From Azohydromonas australica DSM 1124 (GTDB lineage: Bacteria; Pseudomonadota; Gammaproteobacteria; Burkholderiales; Burkholderiaceae_C), in assembly GCF_000430725.1 (NCBI RefSeq), contig NZ_KE387220.1, forward strand, positions 1-47,318: DNA of 47,318 nt, in the 5' to 3' direction. The position numbers and the translations under genes were made by a program. The notes beneath the pieces are model-generated. The model was given only the letters and a program-made list of their open reading frames with translations. It made no database searches and was not told the DNA's origin. Positions 32,242 through 41,372 of the stretch are shown piece by piece (the stretch's first letter is position 1; each line of letters starts with the position of its first letter).

Positions 32242-34836
32242 ATGGATCGCGGCAAGCCTTTCCATGAGCGGGTGGCCGAGAAGCTCGTCGAGCTGCTCGA
32301 GGCCGGCACCGCGCCCTGGCAGAAGCCCTGGGAGCCCGGCCGGCCAAGAGCTGGCGTGCCGATGAACCCTGTCAGCGGCAAGCGCTACAAGGGCATCAAT
32401 GCGGTCTTCCTGGCGGCCCAGGGCTACAGCGACCCGCGCTGGATAACGTACAACCAGGCGCAGGCCCAGGGCGCCCAGGTGCGCAAGGGCGAGCACGGCA
32501 CCCCGGTCCAGTACTGGAAGTTCAGCGAGGAGCAGCCCAGGCTCGACGACAACGGGCGGCCGGTGATCGGTGCGGACGGCAAGCCCGAGACGGTGCAGGT
32601 GCAGCTGGAACGCCCGCGCGTCTTCCATGCCGTCGTGTTCAACGCCGAGCAGATCGAGGGCCTGCTCACGCTGCAGCACCGGCCGCCGGCCTGGGATGCG
32701 GCGCAGCGCGCGGAGAAGTTGCTGCACGCCAGTGGCGCCACGATCCGCCACGTGGAAGGCGACTGCGCCTTCTACCGGCCCTCCACCGACGCCATCCAGA
32801 TGCCCGGGAAAGGACAGTTCCCGGACGCGGCCAGCTACTACGCCGTCGCGCTGCATGAGCTGGGCCACTGGACCGGGCACGAGAACCGGTTGGGCCGGGA
32901 CCTCGCCAATCCGTTTGGCAGCGAAGGCTACGCGCGAGAGGAACTGCGCGCCGAGATCGCATCCATGCTGGTGGGCGACTCGCTGGGCATCGGCCACGAC
33001 CCGGGCCGCCACGCGTCCTACGTCGCGTCCTGGATCAAGGTGCTCAAGGAGGATCCGCTGGAGATCTTCCGTGCGGCGGCCGACGCGGAGCGCATCCACA
33101 CCTTCGTCATGGCGTTCGACCAGCACCAGGGCCAGAAGCAGGAGGCGAGCGTGGGCACCGTTGCCGAGGAAAACCAGCGCATCGACCAGGCCCTGGAGCA
33201 GGCCCAGCAGCCGCGCGTCTACCTGGCCGTGCCCTTCGCGCAGAAGGATCAGGCCAAGGCACTGGGGGCCCGCTGGGACCGCCAGGAGCAGTCCTGGTAC
33301 GTGCCTCCCGGCGTGGAAACGGCGCCGCTGCTGGCACGCTGGCCCCGGCGCGAAGAGGCAGCACAGCAGCTCCAGGCAGCGCCAGCCGAACAGCCGGCCG
33401 CGCCCGCGCACGAGGAGCAGCGTACCTACCTCGCCGTGCCCTACATCGAGCGGCACCAAGCCAAGGCCGCGGGTGCGCGCTGGGACGGCGCGGCCAAGTC
33501 CTGGTACGCGGGCGAAGGCGCGGACAGGGACGCTCTGCGGAAATGGCTACCCGAGAACCAGCGCCAGCAGCAGGATCCGGCGATGGCCGCGCGCGACGAG
33601 TTCGCCCAGGAGCTGCGCGGCATGGGCTTCATCCTGGAGGGCGAGCACCCGGTCATGGACGGTGCCACGCACCGGATCGCCACGGCCGGCGACAAGGGCA
33701 AGGAGAAGGCCGGCTTCTACGTCGGACACCTCGACGGTCACGTGCCGGCCGGCTACGCCAAGGACAACCGCACCGGCCAGGAACTGCGCTGGAAGGCAAA
33801 GGGCTACCACCTCAGCGACGAGGACCGCGCCAGGCTCACCGCCGAGGCCGCGGCCAGGCGGGCCGAGCGCGAGGCCGAGCAGCAGCGCCAGCACGAGGCA
33901 GCGGCGCAGCGCGTGCAGCGCCAGCTGGCCGCTCTTAGGCCCGTGGACCCGAAGCAGCCCACGCCCTACCTCCAGGCCAAGGGTGTCCAGGCTTACCCCG
34001 GGCTCCTCACGGACCACGCCGGCAAAACCACTTTCGTGCCGGCCTGCGACAAGACCGGCAAGCACTGGACGACGCAGTACATCGGTGAGGACGGCACGAA
34101 GCGGTTTGCGAAGGACAGCCACAAGGAAGGCTGCTTTCACGTGCTGGGGGGCATGAAGGAGCTGGACCGCGCGCCCGTGATCGTCGTGGGCGAGGGCTAC
34201 GCCACCATGGCGACGCTGAAGGAGGCGATGGGCGCCCCCGTGGCCGGCGTGGTGGCCTTCGACTCCGGGAACGTGGCCGCGGTGGCGAAGGCGTTGCGCG
34301 AGCTCCACCCGACCAAGCCCATCCTGGTGGCCGGCGACGACGACCGGGCGGTGCAGCTCACGCAGGGCTTCAACCCGGGCCGCGAGAAGGCAGAGGCGGC
34401 GGCGCGCGATGTCGGCGGCCGCGCCTTCTTCCCCGTCTTCGCCCCGGGCGAGGCCGACTACCCGCGCGAATTGGCGCCGATCACGCCGGCCGCCTGGCGG
34501 CTGCACGACGCGGCCGAGCGGCTGCTGGCGCAGGGTGGGCTTTCGGACAAGGACCGGGTTGCGGCCGAAAAGGACCTTCTCAAGCCCGACCAGCTCGCGG
34601 CGCTGGCGCGCATGAAGTCGCACACGGACTTCAACGACCTGGCGCAGCGCAGCCAGCTCGGGCGCGAGGGTCTGTTGCGGCAGGTGATGCCCGAGGCACA
34701 GCAGGCGATGGAGCTGCACAAGGCCCGGGTGCAGGAACAGGCAGTGGAGCAGGTCCAGCAGCGTGGCCAGGACCAATCCCGGAGTACGGGTCACGGGGTG
34801 CAGCAGCGCCAGTGTCACGGCATGAGGGCGGGATGA
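32242..34836 (+). CDS. traC: TraC-type DNA primase with ArdC, zincin and Toprim domains
   Basis: The 864-residue protein has, in order: an ArdC-type single-strand-binding domain (about 5-125, PFHERVAEKLVELLEAGTAP, ITYNQAQAQGAQVRKGEHG); a zincin-like metallopeptidase domain with HELGH at 205-209; two similar repeats with AVPFAQKDQAKALGARWD (from 325) and AVPYIERHQAKAAGARWD (from 394); a primase-associated region; and a Toprim domain with VVGEGYATMATL (Glu651) and AGDDDR (Asp699-701). IncP TraC primes the entering strand and can itself be transferred. The ArdC part may counter host restriction. The end is low complexity. Confidence 0.85.
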   Translation: MDRGKPFHERVAEKLVELLEAGTAPWQKPWEPGRPRAGVPMNPVSGKRYKGINAVFLAAQGYSDPRWITYNQAQAQGAQVRKGEHGTPVQYWKFSEEQPRLDDNGRPVIGADGKPETVQVQLERPRVFHAVVFNAEQIEGLLTLQHRPPAWDAAQRAEKLLHASGATIRHVEGDCAFYRPSTDAIQMPGKGQFPDAASYYAVALHELGHWTGHENRLGRDLANPFGSEGYAREELRAEIASMLVGDSLGIGHDPGRHASYVASWIKVLKEDPLEIFRAAADAERIHTFVMAFDQHQGQKQEASVGTVAEENQRIDQALEQAQQPRVYLAVPFAQKDQAKALGARWDRQEQSWYVPPGVETAPLLARWPRREEAAQQLQAAPAEQPAAPAHEEQRTYLAVPYIERHQAKAAGARWDGAAKSWYAGEGADRDALRKWLPENQRQQQDPAMAARDEFAQELRGMGFILEGEHPVMDGATHRIATAGDKGKEKAGFYVGHLDGHVPAGYAKDNRTGQELRWKAKGYHLSDEDRARLTAEAAARRAEREAEQQRQHEAAAQRVQRQLAALRPVDPKQPTPYLQAKGVQAYPGLLTDHAGKTTFVPACDKTGKHWTTQYIGEDGTKRFAKDSHKEGCFHVLGGMKELDRAPVIVVGEGYATMATLKEAMGAPVAGVVAFDSGNVAAVAKALRELHPTKPILVAGDDDRAVQLTQGFNPGREKAEAAARDVGGRAFFPVFAPGEADYPRELAPITPAAWRLHDAAERLLAQGGLSDKDRVAAEKDLLKPDQLAALARMKSHTDFNDLAQRSQLGREGLLRQVMPEAQQAMELHKARVQEQAVEQVQQRGQDQSRSTGHGVQQRQCHGMRAG

Positions 34837-35242
34837 CCGTGGAGGCTTTTGATCGCTCAAGGCGGGGCAGTGTGCAAGGCGGCCGAGGAAGGCCATGTCT
34901 CGCCGTTTACCCTGCCCCGCGTGAAGTGAACCCGCCCCGACAAGCAAGCTCCTGCGAAGCCCCACAAGGACCAGCGCTGAGTTCGCACGGCGCTGGACGT
35001 GTGCAGCCCAGGTGCCGGGCTGAATTTCCACAGCCGGTGCCGTTGATGAGGAAAGGACTGGGACCGCTCAGAAACGGAATCTGAACCCCGCAAAGAGAAA
35101 CGCCCCGGGGTTACCAGTCCCGAGGCGTCCTCCGTGATGCGTGATCCCTTGCTGTAGACCGACACACCGCTGTTGCAGGCTTGAAGTGTAGGGGCAGCAA
35201 GGAAATCCGCAACACGCGGGTGAACTCGTCCCTGCAAACTTT
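34837..35242. other. Leader region of the winged-helix gene with a strong hairpin
   Basis: No gene is supported in these 406 bases. The main structure is a hairpin at 35100-35128: ACGCCCCGGG and CCCGAGGCGT with one mismatch and loop GTTACCAGT. It lies 115 bases before the next start, so it could be an attenuator, a terminator for traC without a T-run, or part of a copy-control RNA. No iteron-like repeats were seen here. Confidence 0.4.
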
Positions 35243-36250
35243 ATGAACCAGCCTGTTACAGAGCAGGCGGGCACACACGCCCGTGCGTCCTCGCCCGCAG
35301 ACGGCCACTCCACCGACGCCGCCAAACTGCCTCCCTGCCCGCTCGCTTTCGCTGAAGCCGAACGCCGGCTGCTGCGCCGAACCGGCCGGCTCGGGGAGCT
35401 TTCCGACAAGCGTCGCGACGTGCTTGCCTGCATGCTGAGCCTAGGCGTCCAATGGCGGGATGCCGGCGGATGGTTCGCGCTGAAGTTCGACACCATCGCC
35501 CGTGAGCTCAGCTGCAGCTACAACACCGTGAACACCCATGTCCAGGCCCTGAAGGTGGACGGCTGGATAAAGCGCCAGCGCGACATCACAGGCGCAAGGC
35601 GCAACGGCATGCCCGTCGGCCTGACCCGCCTCACCGACCTGGCGCTGGCTGAGCTGGGGCTCCTGCGGCATGCACAACCGCCGGAGCATGCCTGTAGGGA
35701 CTTCAAGGAGAAGTCTCCTTCGGAGAGAAATGCGCCGCAGGCGCCGCCTGTAGACACGGCTGCCAAGCCGGAACCCGAACCCGGCACACGACGATCTGAG
35801 CCTCAAGCCACGCCCCGACAACCTTGTGTGCTGGCATCAGACGGCTCGCGCATCCCGGCCGATCTCGCGCCGTTGCTCATGGGCATGACGGGACGGCAGC
35901 TGTGCGGGGCGATGCGGCTGGCCGGACCACTTGGGGTACGGCTGCAGCACATTGCCGCGCATGTGCTGCCGGCCATTCTTGATGCTGATAGACCGGTGGC
36001 CTACCTGCGGTTCTTGGTGCGCTCTGGCCGTGACTGGACGGCTCCGCCATCGGTGCGCCGAGAGTCTGCGCTGCTGCCCGTGTCGATCAAGAGCCGCAAC
36101 ACGCTGGCAGGCGAGCGTGAAGACAGGGAGCGTGAACGCGAGGCAGTCATTCACTGGGCGCAACGGACCCGCCCGCGGCCTGAGCACGTGCAAGCTTTCG
36201 CAGCGCTCAAGTCAACATCGAAGCTGCGTGAGTTACAGGCTGCAGGTTAG
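35243..36250 (+). CDS. Winged-helix protein, possible replication or copy-control protein
   Basis: The 335-residue protein has a helix-turn-helix at about residues 75-115 (FALKFDTIARELSCSYNTVN, THVQALKVDGWIKRQRD), a proline-rich spacer and a helical C-terminal domain (MTGRQLCGAMRLAGPLGVRL, PVAYLRFLVRSGRDW) ending in a charged region. This layout is common among plasmid replication and phage O-type proteins and in some plasmid regulators. Since trfA with iterons is present at 44468, this may be an auxiliary replication protein, a remnant of a second replicon, or a regulator. It faces the parAB cassette tail to tail. Confidence 0.5.
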   Translation: MNQPVTEQAGTHARASSPADGHSTDAAKLPPCPLAFAEAERRLLRRTGRLGELSDKRRDVLACMLSLGVQWRDAGGWFALKFDTIARELSCSYNTVNTHVQALKVDGWIKRQRDITGARRNGMPVGLTRLTDLALAELGLLRHAQPPEHACRDFKEKSPSERNAPQAPPVDTAAKPEPEPGTRRSEPQATPRQPCVLASDGSRIPADLAPLLMGMTGRQLCGAMRLAGPLGVRLQHIAAHVLPAILDADRPVAYLRFLVRSGRDWTAPPSVRRESALLPVSIKSRNTLAGEREDREREREAVIHWAQRTRPRPEHVQAFAALKSTSKLRELQAAG

Positions 36251-36330
36251 AGGGTCACACGACAAGAAGCACTGACGCAGGCGGATCAATGGACAGCACG
36301 CTTGCTCGTTTGTTTGTAGTAATGCGCAGG

Positions 36331-36355
36331 CGATTTGTGGAAATTTCGCAAATCG
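36331..36355. terminator. Hairpin between convergent genes, possible bidirectional terminator
   Basis: CGATTTG (36331-36337) and CAAATCG (36349-36355) pair around an 11-base AT-rich loop. It lies in the 113-base gap between the ends of the winged-helix gene and parB. The stem is short and no long T-run follows. Confidence 0.3.
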
Positions 36356-36363
36356 TTGCTCCA

Positions 36364-37392
36364 TCAACCAACCAGAGCAGCGGTTAACCGCCTCTTGATT
36401 TCTTCGGCTTCGTCATGGCTCAGGCCCTTGAGCAGCAGTTGCACTCGGCCATCCTCAAAGGTCTTCAGCTCACCCTTGCGACCTTTGAATTCCACAGATG
36501 CCTTGGCAGCTCGTGGCCTCTGTGAGGGACCAGCCAGTATGGTTTCCTGACGCTTTTTGATCTCGCGGCCGGACAAATTATTGCGCTTGGCTTCCACGAT
36601 GAGCTTGTGAGTCTCATCGTCGCCACATGTTCGCCAGAATTCCGCAATGCTCCGCAGGGTCCAGGCCGTGTGAAGGCTCGGGGCCTCAGCGAGCGATTGA
36701 ATGACGCTTTGCGACATGTCGTTAAGCGCCAGCGTACGGCTCACGTCACCCTCATCTTTTCCAATAGCCATGGCAAGGCTGCGCTGACTCGGATAGACCC
36801 GGTCGCTCAGTAGCTGCTTCCAGCGCAATGCATCGTCCAGCGGGGAAGGGTTGCTACGCTCATCGTTAGCAGTGTGAGCCTCTTCGTAGAGCTTTCGTAG
36901 GTCTGCAGGCTTAGGACGAATCTCAACCCGAAGGCTTGGCCAGCCGAGCTGGCTCGCGGCCTTCTGCCGGGTATGTCCCTCAATCAGAATGATGAAATCA
37001 CCTTCGACAAAGCCGGTCGCTGCGGTCGTTTGCCCCTGCCGCTCCATTGACGCGGCCAGTTCGTTGATCTTCTCAGGCAGGTAGAACACGCGCGGATTAA
37101 GCGGGTTGGGCTTCAACCTGTCGTGCGAGACCTCATAGACCTGTCCGACCTGCCATGCAGGCCGCGACTCTTGGAACGCTCCACCCGCTAGTGCCACAGG
37201 CTCGGTATCCGACCTAATGATGGACAACTCGGGATCCTGGGGTTGGAGCGCTCCAAACTCAGGAGTCTCAATTGGGGCTACGGAAGCACCTTCGTCGGCA
37301 ACACGCCGCCCTGCGGCCTGTGCCCGTGCCACGTTTTCAGGGGTAAGTTTGCTGCGTACTCGTGCGAACTTGTCCTTGGCAGAAATACTCAT
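36364..37392 (-). CDS. parB: ParB-family partition protein
   Basis: The 342-residue protein has an N-terminal basic region, a ParB nuclease-like fold (LKPNPLNPRVFYLPEKINEL, FIILIEGHTRQKAASQLGWP), a helix-turn-helix segment (YPSQRSLAMAIGKDEGDVSR) and a helical C-terminus. It should bind the palindromes at 37243, 38189 and 38319 and load the partition complex. ATG 37392 overlaps the parA stop (ATGA). One putative binding site lies inside its own reading frame, encoding FGALQ near residue 46. It is not closely similar to KorB at 23371. Confidence 0.8.
   Translation of the reverse strand: MSISAKDKFARVRSKLTPENVARAQAAGRRVADEGASVAPIETPEFGALQPQDPELSIIRSDTEPVALAGGAFQESRPAWQVGQVYEVSHDRLKPNPLNPRVFYLPEKINELAASMERQGQTTAATGFVEGDFIILIEGHTRQKAASQLGWPSLRVEIRPKPADLRKLYEEAHTANDERSNPSPLDDALRWKQLLSDRVYPSQRSLAMAIGKDEGDVSRTLALNDMSQSVIQSLAEAPSLHTAWTLRSIAEFWRTCGDDETHKLIVEAKRNNLSGREIKKRQETILAGPSQRPRAAKASVEFKGRKGELKTFEDGRVQLLLKGLSHDEAEEIKRRLTAALVG
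37243..37256. promoter_or_regulatory. parS-like palindrome inside parB
   Basis: TTGGAGCGCTCCAA, a 14-base perfect palindrome, is the first of three copies linked to the parAB cassette. It lies in the 5' part of the parB coding sequence. Confidence 0.6.
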
Positions 37393-38033
37393 GCGTTCTC
37401 CAGATCGTCGATGCGGCGAAGAATTTCTTCGTACACGGCCCGCATCTCTTGCGTTGCCTTTTCATTGTCAAGTTCATGGATGGCTTGACCGTCCGCAGTC
37501 AACTCCCAGACCTTGCGACGGGGAATCACTGCATCGAAAACTTTAAGTCCGGCCTCTTTAAAGACAGCTCGGAGTTCTTGTGTTTCCTTTGTTTCCCTTC
37601 TTGTCGTGGAAGGAGTAACCCGGGTCAGTAATACAAAAACGGGCGCGCTCGAGTCCCTCATAAGGGCAAATGTTTCCTGCGTCTTCCGAAACTCCTCAGT
37701 CGTGGTGCCGCAGGGTAGTAGCACTAAGTCGGAAATCTGAGCGCAGGAAGCAATAGCCTTGGCATTGCCAGCACCGATGTCGACAATCACCAGGTCGTAC
37801 TGGGTGGCTTGCCCCTGGATGGTCTTGGCCACGTCGCCTCGGACGTCTACAACGTCGATAGCAGGCTCGCGGCTATCTTCATGCCTCAACTTCCCCCAGG
37901 AAGTCGAGGCGCCCAATCTCTCTGCATCGACGACAACAACGGACACGCCGTCTGCTGCAGCCATGGCAGCCAAGCTACCTGCGATGCTGCTTTTCGCGAC
38001 ACCACCCTTTAGGTTGGCGATAGTCAAAATCAT
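37389..38033 (-). CDS. parA: ParA-family partition ATPase
   Basis: From ATG 38033 (GAGGAGG upstream) the 214-residue protein has a deviant Walker A (ANLKGGVAKSSIAGSLAAMA), VVVVDAERLGASTSWG and YDLVIVDIGAGNAKA, as in small type Ib ParA proteins that lack an N-terminal DNA-binding domain. It would move plasmid copies over the nucleoid together with ParB. GVAKS has alanine where most ParA have glycine. Regulation probably involves the palindromes upstream, to which ParB may bind. Confidence 0.85.
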   Translation of the reverse strand: MILTIANLKGGVAKSSIAGSLAAMAAADGVSVVVVDAERLGASTSWGKLRHEDSREPAIDVVDVRGDVAKTIQGQATQYDLVIVDIGAGNAKAIASCAQISDLVLLPCGTTTEEFRKTQETFALMRDSSAPVFVLLTRVTPSTTRRETKETQELRAVFKEAGLKVFDAVIPRRKVWELTADGQAIHELDNEKATQEMRAVYEEILRRIDDLENA

Positions 38034-38188
38034 GAGGTCCTCCTCATATCGATTTTGCATTGCAGGATTTCTGTCATCAATGAATAACGTTTTGTGCGCT
38101 CACTGTGTGTTGCATCTACGCTGCATCGACAAGCGTTCCGCACGTATTCGAAGGCTAGGCAGCACACGTTAGGGGAAGGGTCTTCTGT

Positions 38189-38202
38189 TTGGAGCGCTCC
38201 AA
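38189..38202. promoter_or_regulatory. parS-like palindrome upstream of parA, copy 2
   Basis: TTGGAGCGCTCCAA, identical to the site inside parB, 156 bases upstream of the parA start. Confidence 0.6.
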
Positions 38203-38318
38203 GTTCACCTTCTCTGGGTGAAGAAAGCTCAGCATCACGCTCTATGTCGCTACGGCGGACGTCCAGAGGGGAGTGCACCGCGGTAGCGGACAGCCCCATC
38301 ATTGGTTCCTACAGGCCG

Positions 38319-38336
38319 GTTTGGAGCGCTCCAAAC
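38319..38336. promoter_or_regulatory. parS-like palindrome upstream of parA, copy 3 (longest)
   Basis: GTTTGGAGCGCTCCAAAC is an 18-base perfect palindrome containing the 14-base core of the other two copies. It marks the upstream edge of the partition cassette. Confidence 0.65.
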
Positions 38337-39004
38337 TACGGACGCGTGCGACCTAGGCTCTACCCAGTGGGTGAGGCAGGAGCCAGCGCAGTTCGAATTA
38401 GTACTGTGCTCGCCGGGACGGAGCTCATATCGACGCTTGCGGGTGCCGTGGCGGTACCGGGAAGAGCAGCTACGAGGTCTGCCGCAGGCTGTGCCGGCAA
38501 CCCTGGGACAGGGACCCGACGATCGTGGCCATGACGACCGGATGGGGCCAGGCCGAAGAGCGCCGCAACTTCTAGGCTGCCGGTTTCAACCGGCATCTAG
38601 TCAAGCTTGGGGACTACGAGGCGCTCGGACAGGTGCTGGTGTCCGCGTTGTCGATGCTTGACATGTTGGCCGCAAGTAACCCTGTGCGACCACCATCCCG
38701 ACTAGACACGCGCAGGGAGTACCGGCCGAGCATTCCCGCATGCCAGGCAGCCAAATAGTCCTGTTGCAACGTGCCTGGTTGCTTTTAGATCAGACGCATG
38801 TTTCGGATAAGCCTCTGCGCTTGCTTCAGCATGGGTTAGCGATCGCATGTCAACAGCGTTTCCGGAACCGTCGCTGGACATCTTTCCAACCTTAGCTAAG
38901 CGGCCGCGCTATCCCGGGCGTTACCCGGTCCCTAGCCATAGGAAGACACCGCACCAGATCGGTGCTGAAGTAGCGCTGCTGTGACAGTTTTTGGGAGGGC
39001 AAAC
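38337..39004. other. Region without a supported gene
   Basis: Several frames are open here because of the high GC content but none is protein-like. CCGGG and CCCGG flank CGTTA near 38915 as a small hairpin. A ribosome site (GGGAGGGC) for the next gene is at about 38993. Confidence 0.35.
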
Positions 39005-39187
39005 ATGACAGCACCAGACGCCTCTCGGCGCCGATTCGTCAAAGGCAGCGTCTATGTGGCTCCGGCCATCCTGACGCTTACAGCGGCACCCGCATTCGCC
39101 AAGAGTGGCTCGGCCAAGCCGGATGGCGGGAAAAACAAACCCCTGGGCAAAGGCGACAAGGGGGGCAAAGGAGGCAAGGGTGCATGA
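39005..39187 (+). CDS. Small Tat-exported Lys/Gly-rich protein
   Basis: The 60-residue product starts MTAPDASRRRFVKGSVYVAP and continues AILTLTAAPAFAKSGS, a twin-arginine-type signal with a likely cut after AFA (about residue 34). The mature part is only about 25 residues, rich in Lys and Gly (GKGDKGGKGGKGA). GGGAGGGC precedes ATG 39005. Similar tiny Tat substrates occur in Burkholderiales, with unknown function. It stands alone, followed by a 316-base gap without genes. Confidence 0.6.
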   Translation: MTAPDASRRRFVKGSVYVAPAILTLTAAPAFAKSGSAKPDGGKNKPLGKGDKGGKGGKGA

Positions 39188-39503
39188 CGGTTCGTAGAGC
39201 CCGCACCCATAGCCATTGTTTCGCTGCCCCTGCACCGATCCCCTGTGTCCCGCTGCCCAGTGTGCAGTCGCTGCAGTGGCCAGGCCTGGCCTCCATCCCC
39301 CCGGGGTAGCAGGAGAGGGCAATCTTGGCCTGGCCCACGGTCGACAATCTGTGACGTGCCAAGCCACAGGCGCTCCTGCCGGTCCCGTCCACTCAGGCGT
39401 ACAGGTTGATGTGTCCACGGATCGGCTCATGGCAGCCGGGTTGGGCAGTTGCCGCTTCCCGGCTTCGTGAGCCTGCCGGACGCCCGCCCAGGTCCTGTTG
39501 CGG
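39188..39503. other. Region without a supported gene
   Basis: There are 316 bases between the Tat-exported micro-protein and the end of the response regulator gene. I see no convincing frame, repeat or terminator apart from a GC-rich stretch near 39295. Confidence 0.35.
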
Positions 39504-39902
39504 TCATCCCTGCGGACAGGCGCTATCGAGCAGACGCACCAAATGCTCGACATCGACCGGCTTGCCCAACGCGTGATGGAAGAGGGCTGTCGATGAGGCG
39601 ATCGCGACGTACTTCACGTTGCCCGAGACGGCAATCAGCCGGGGAGTGCGCTCGCGCAGGCGTGCCTGGATGGCCGCTGCGGCGTCGAAGCCGTTGAGCC
39701 CTGGCATTTCCATGTCCAGCAGGACCATGTCCGGTGGCGCGCTTGGGTGGCAGGCAAGGTCTACGGCCTGCTGGCCGTCGAAGGCCACCGTGACGGCCAT
39801 CGGCACCGGGCTGATGAGCGGCAGCAGTTCCGCCAGGGACTGCGCGGCATCGTGGTCGTCATCGACAACCAGTATGCGCAAGCACCGTGGTGAGCTGTCC
39901 AT
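39504..39902 (-). CDS. Single-domain response regulator
   Basis: The 132-residue protein is one receiver domain: RILVVDDDHDAAQSLAELLP has the acidic pocket, MVLLDMEMPGLNGFDAAAAI the phospho-accepting Asp, and HHALGKPVDVEHLVRLL the conserved Lys. There is no output domain, so it would work by protein contact. Its ATG (39902) overlaps the possible ATG (39901) of the divergent histidine kinase relic. All signature residues are intact, unlike its likely partner. Confidence 0.8.
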   Translation of the reverse strand: MDSSPRCLRILVVDDDHDAAQSLAELLPLISPVPMAVTVAFDGQQAVDLACHPSAPPDMVLLDMEMPGLNGFDAAAAIQARLRERTPRLIAVSGNVKYVAIASSTALFHHALGKPVDVEHLVRLLDSACPQG

Positions 39903-41091
39903 GGGCAAGTGCGAGCAAAATCGGCTCCTTGCCACCGCGATGGATGCGGAGTGCCTGCTACACAGGGGAGGGCCGGTGCGACTTGCCGACTTCATCGAGC
40001 GCAACATGGCCACGATCGTGAGCGCGTGGGAGGAGTTTGCGGCAACGCTTTCCCCGCCGCAGCCCAAGCTAGCTCGAGCACGCTGCGCGATCATGCCGAG
40101 CAGATCCTGCAGGCGATTGCCGAGGATCTGAGAACGCCGCAAAGCCGTGAGGAGCAGTCCGCCAACCAGCAGCCTGCCCGTCCAGGGCAGGACAGCAGCG
40201 CAGACGCATGCCGCGTTGCGTGCTGCCAGCGGGTTCTCGATGCAGCAGCTGGTGGCCGAGTACCGCACTGTGCGTGCGAGCGTGCTGCGCCTGTGGTTTG
40301 ACGCAGAGCCGCCGGGACGAGAAGCCGTGGACGACATCAGCTGCTTCAACGATGCCATCGACCAGGCCGTTGCCGAGTCGGTCGATTTCTTGTCCAAGGA
40401 GGTGGACCGCTGGCGCAACGTGTTCCTGGGCGTGCTGGGCCAAGACCTGCGCGGCCTGCTCAACGCGATCCTGATGATGTCGCACCTCATCTCCAAGCTC
40501 GGTGACGGCACGCCGGTGAGTGCGCCCATCGCCCGGCTGAGCCGCAATGGCGAGCGCATGAAGGAGTTGCTGGACGACCTGCTCGACTACAGCCGCACAT
40601 CGCTGGACCTGGGACTGCCGGTGTCATTGGCACCCTGCAACTTGGCCGCGGTGTGCCAGGAAGAGGTCGAGGTACAAAGAGCCGCGCTGCCCGGATGTCG
40701 CATCGAGTACACGACGGACGGCGCGACGCAGGGCACCTGGGATGCCTCGCGCGTCAGGCAAATCGTCAGCAACTTGGACACGAACGCGGCTCGGTACGGC
40801 AATCCGGCCAGCCCGGTGGAGGTGAAGCTCCGTGGCGGCGAGGCCGAGGTGCGGCTGTCCGTGGAGAACGAGGGCCCCACGATTCAGCCCGAAGCCATTG
40901 AGACCTTGTTCGAGCCACTGCGGCAGGTCGCGGATGGCAATGCCAAGGCCGAGCGCACCAGCATGGGACTGGGGCTGTTCATCGTCCGGCAGGTGGCGCA
41001 GGCCCACGGCGGCACGGTGAGCGTGGAGTCAGCCAATGGCCGCACGGTATTCACGTTCGTGCTGCCCAGGACGCCACGCCAGGCGGCTTGA
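39901..41091 (+). pseudogene. RsbRD-type histidine kinase, frameshifted twice and without the phospho-histidine
   Basis: The N-terminal RsbRD-like domain starts in one frame (LADFIERNMATIVSAWEEFA, to about 40067), continues in the next (STLRDHAEQILQAIAEDLRT, about 40075-40170) and returns to the first (THAALRAASGFSMQQLVAEY onward), so two compensating frameshifts are needed to read it through. The kinase part has FLGVLGQDLRGLLNAI, where the H-box normally reads GHDLR: His is replaced by Gln (CAA). The ATP-binding part still has an N-box (SNLDTNAARYGN) and GLGLFIVRQVAQAHGG. From GTG 40147 a 314-residue protein could still be made, but autophosphorylation on the usual His is not possible. Sequencing error could explain the shifts but not easily the His loss. 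Confidence 0.7.
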
Positions 41092-41301
41092 AGGCGCGAC
41101 ACCACGCCGGTTGTAGCTATTGCGAGTCGCACCGGGCCAGCGTACGCCAGCCATCGTGAGCGCGTACTGCACCGAGCACCAGGACCTGAAACGCTTTGCC
41201 CTCGGGCCCGGTACGCCATCAAGAAATTGTGCCCGGTGGGAAAGGCAGGGCAGAGGGTCTGCGCCGATAGCAGCAGGCTACTTCAAGCCTGCTACATCCT
41301 A

Positions 41302-41332
41302 TTGACAGGGGCGATGAGCAGCCACCTACACT
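41302..41332 (+). promoter_or_regulatory. Possible sigma-70 promoter for the H-NS-like gene
   Basis: TTGACA (41302-41307) is followed after 19 bases by TACACT (41327-41332). The -35 box is perfect; the -10 box matches four of six positions and the spacer is long. It ends 40 bases before the start at 41373. Confidence 0.35.
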
Positions 41333-41372
41333 GCGTTGGCTCCTTTCAATAAACGCGAGGACGAATCCACGC

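Noticed and set aside
38094..38661. Open frames upstream of parA.
   Set aside because: They run through the parS-like palindromes, lack ribosome sites and have no protein-like composition.
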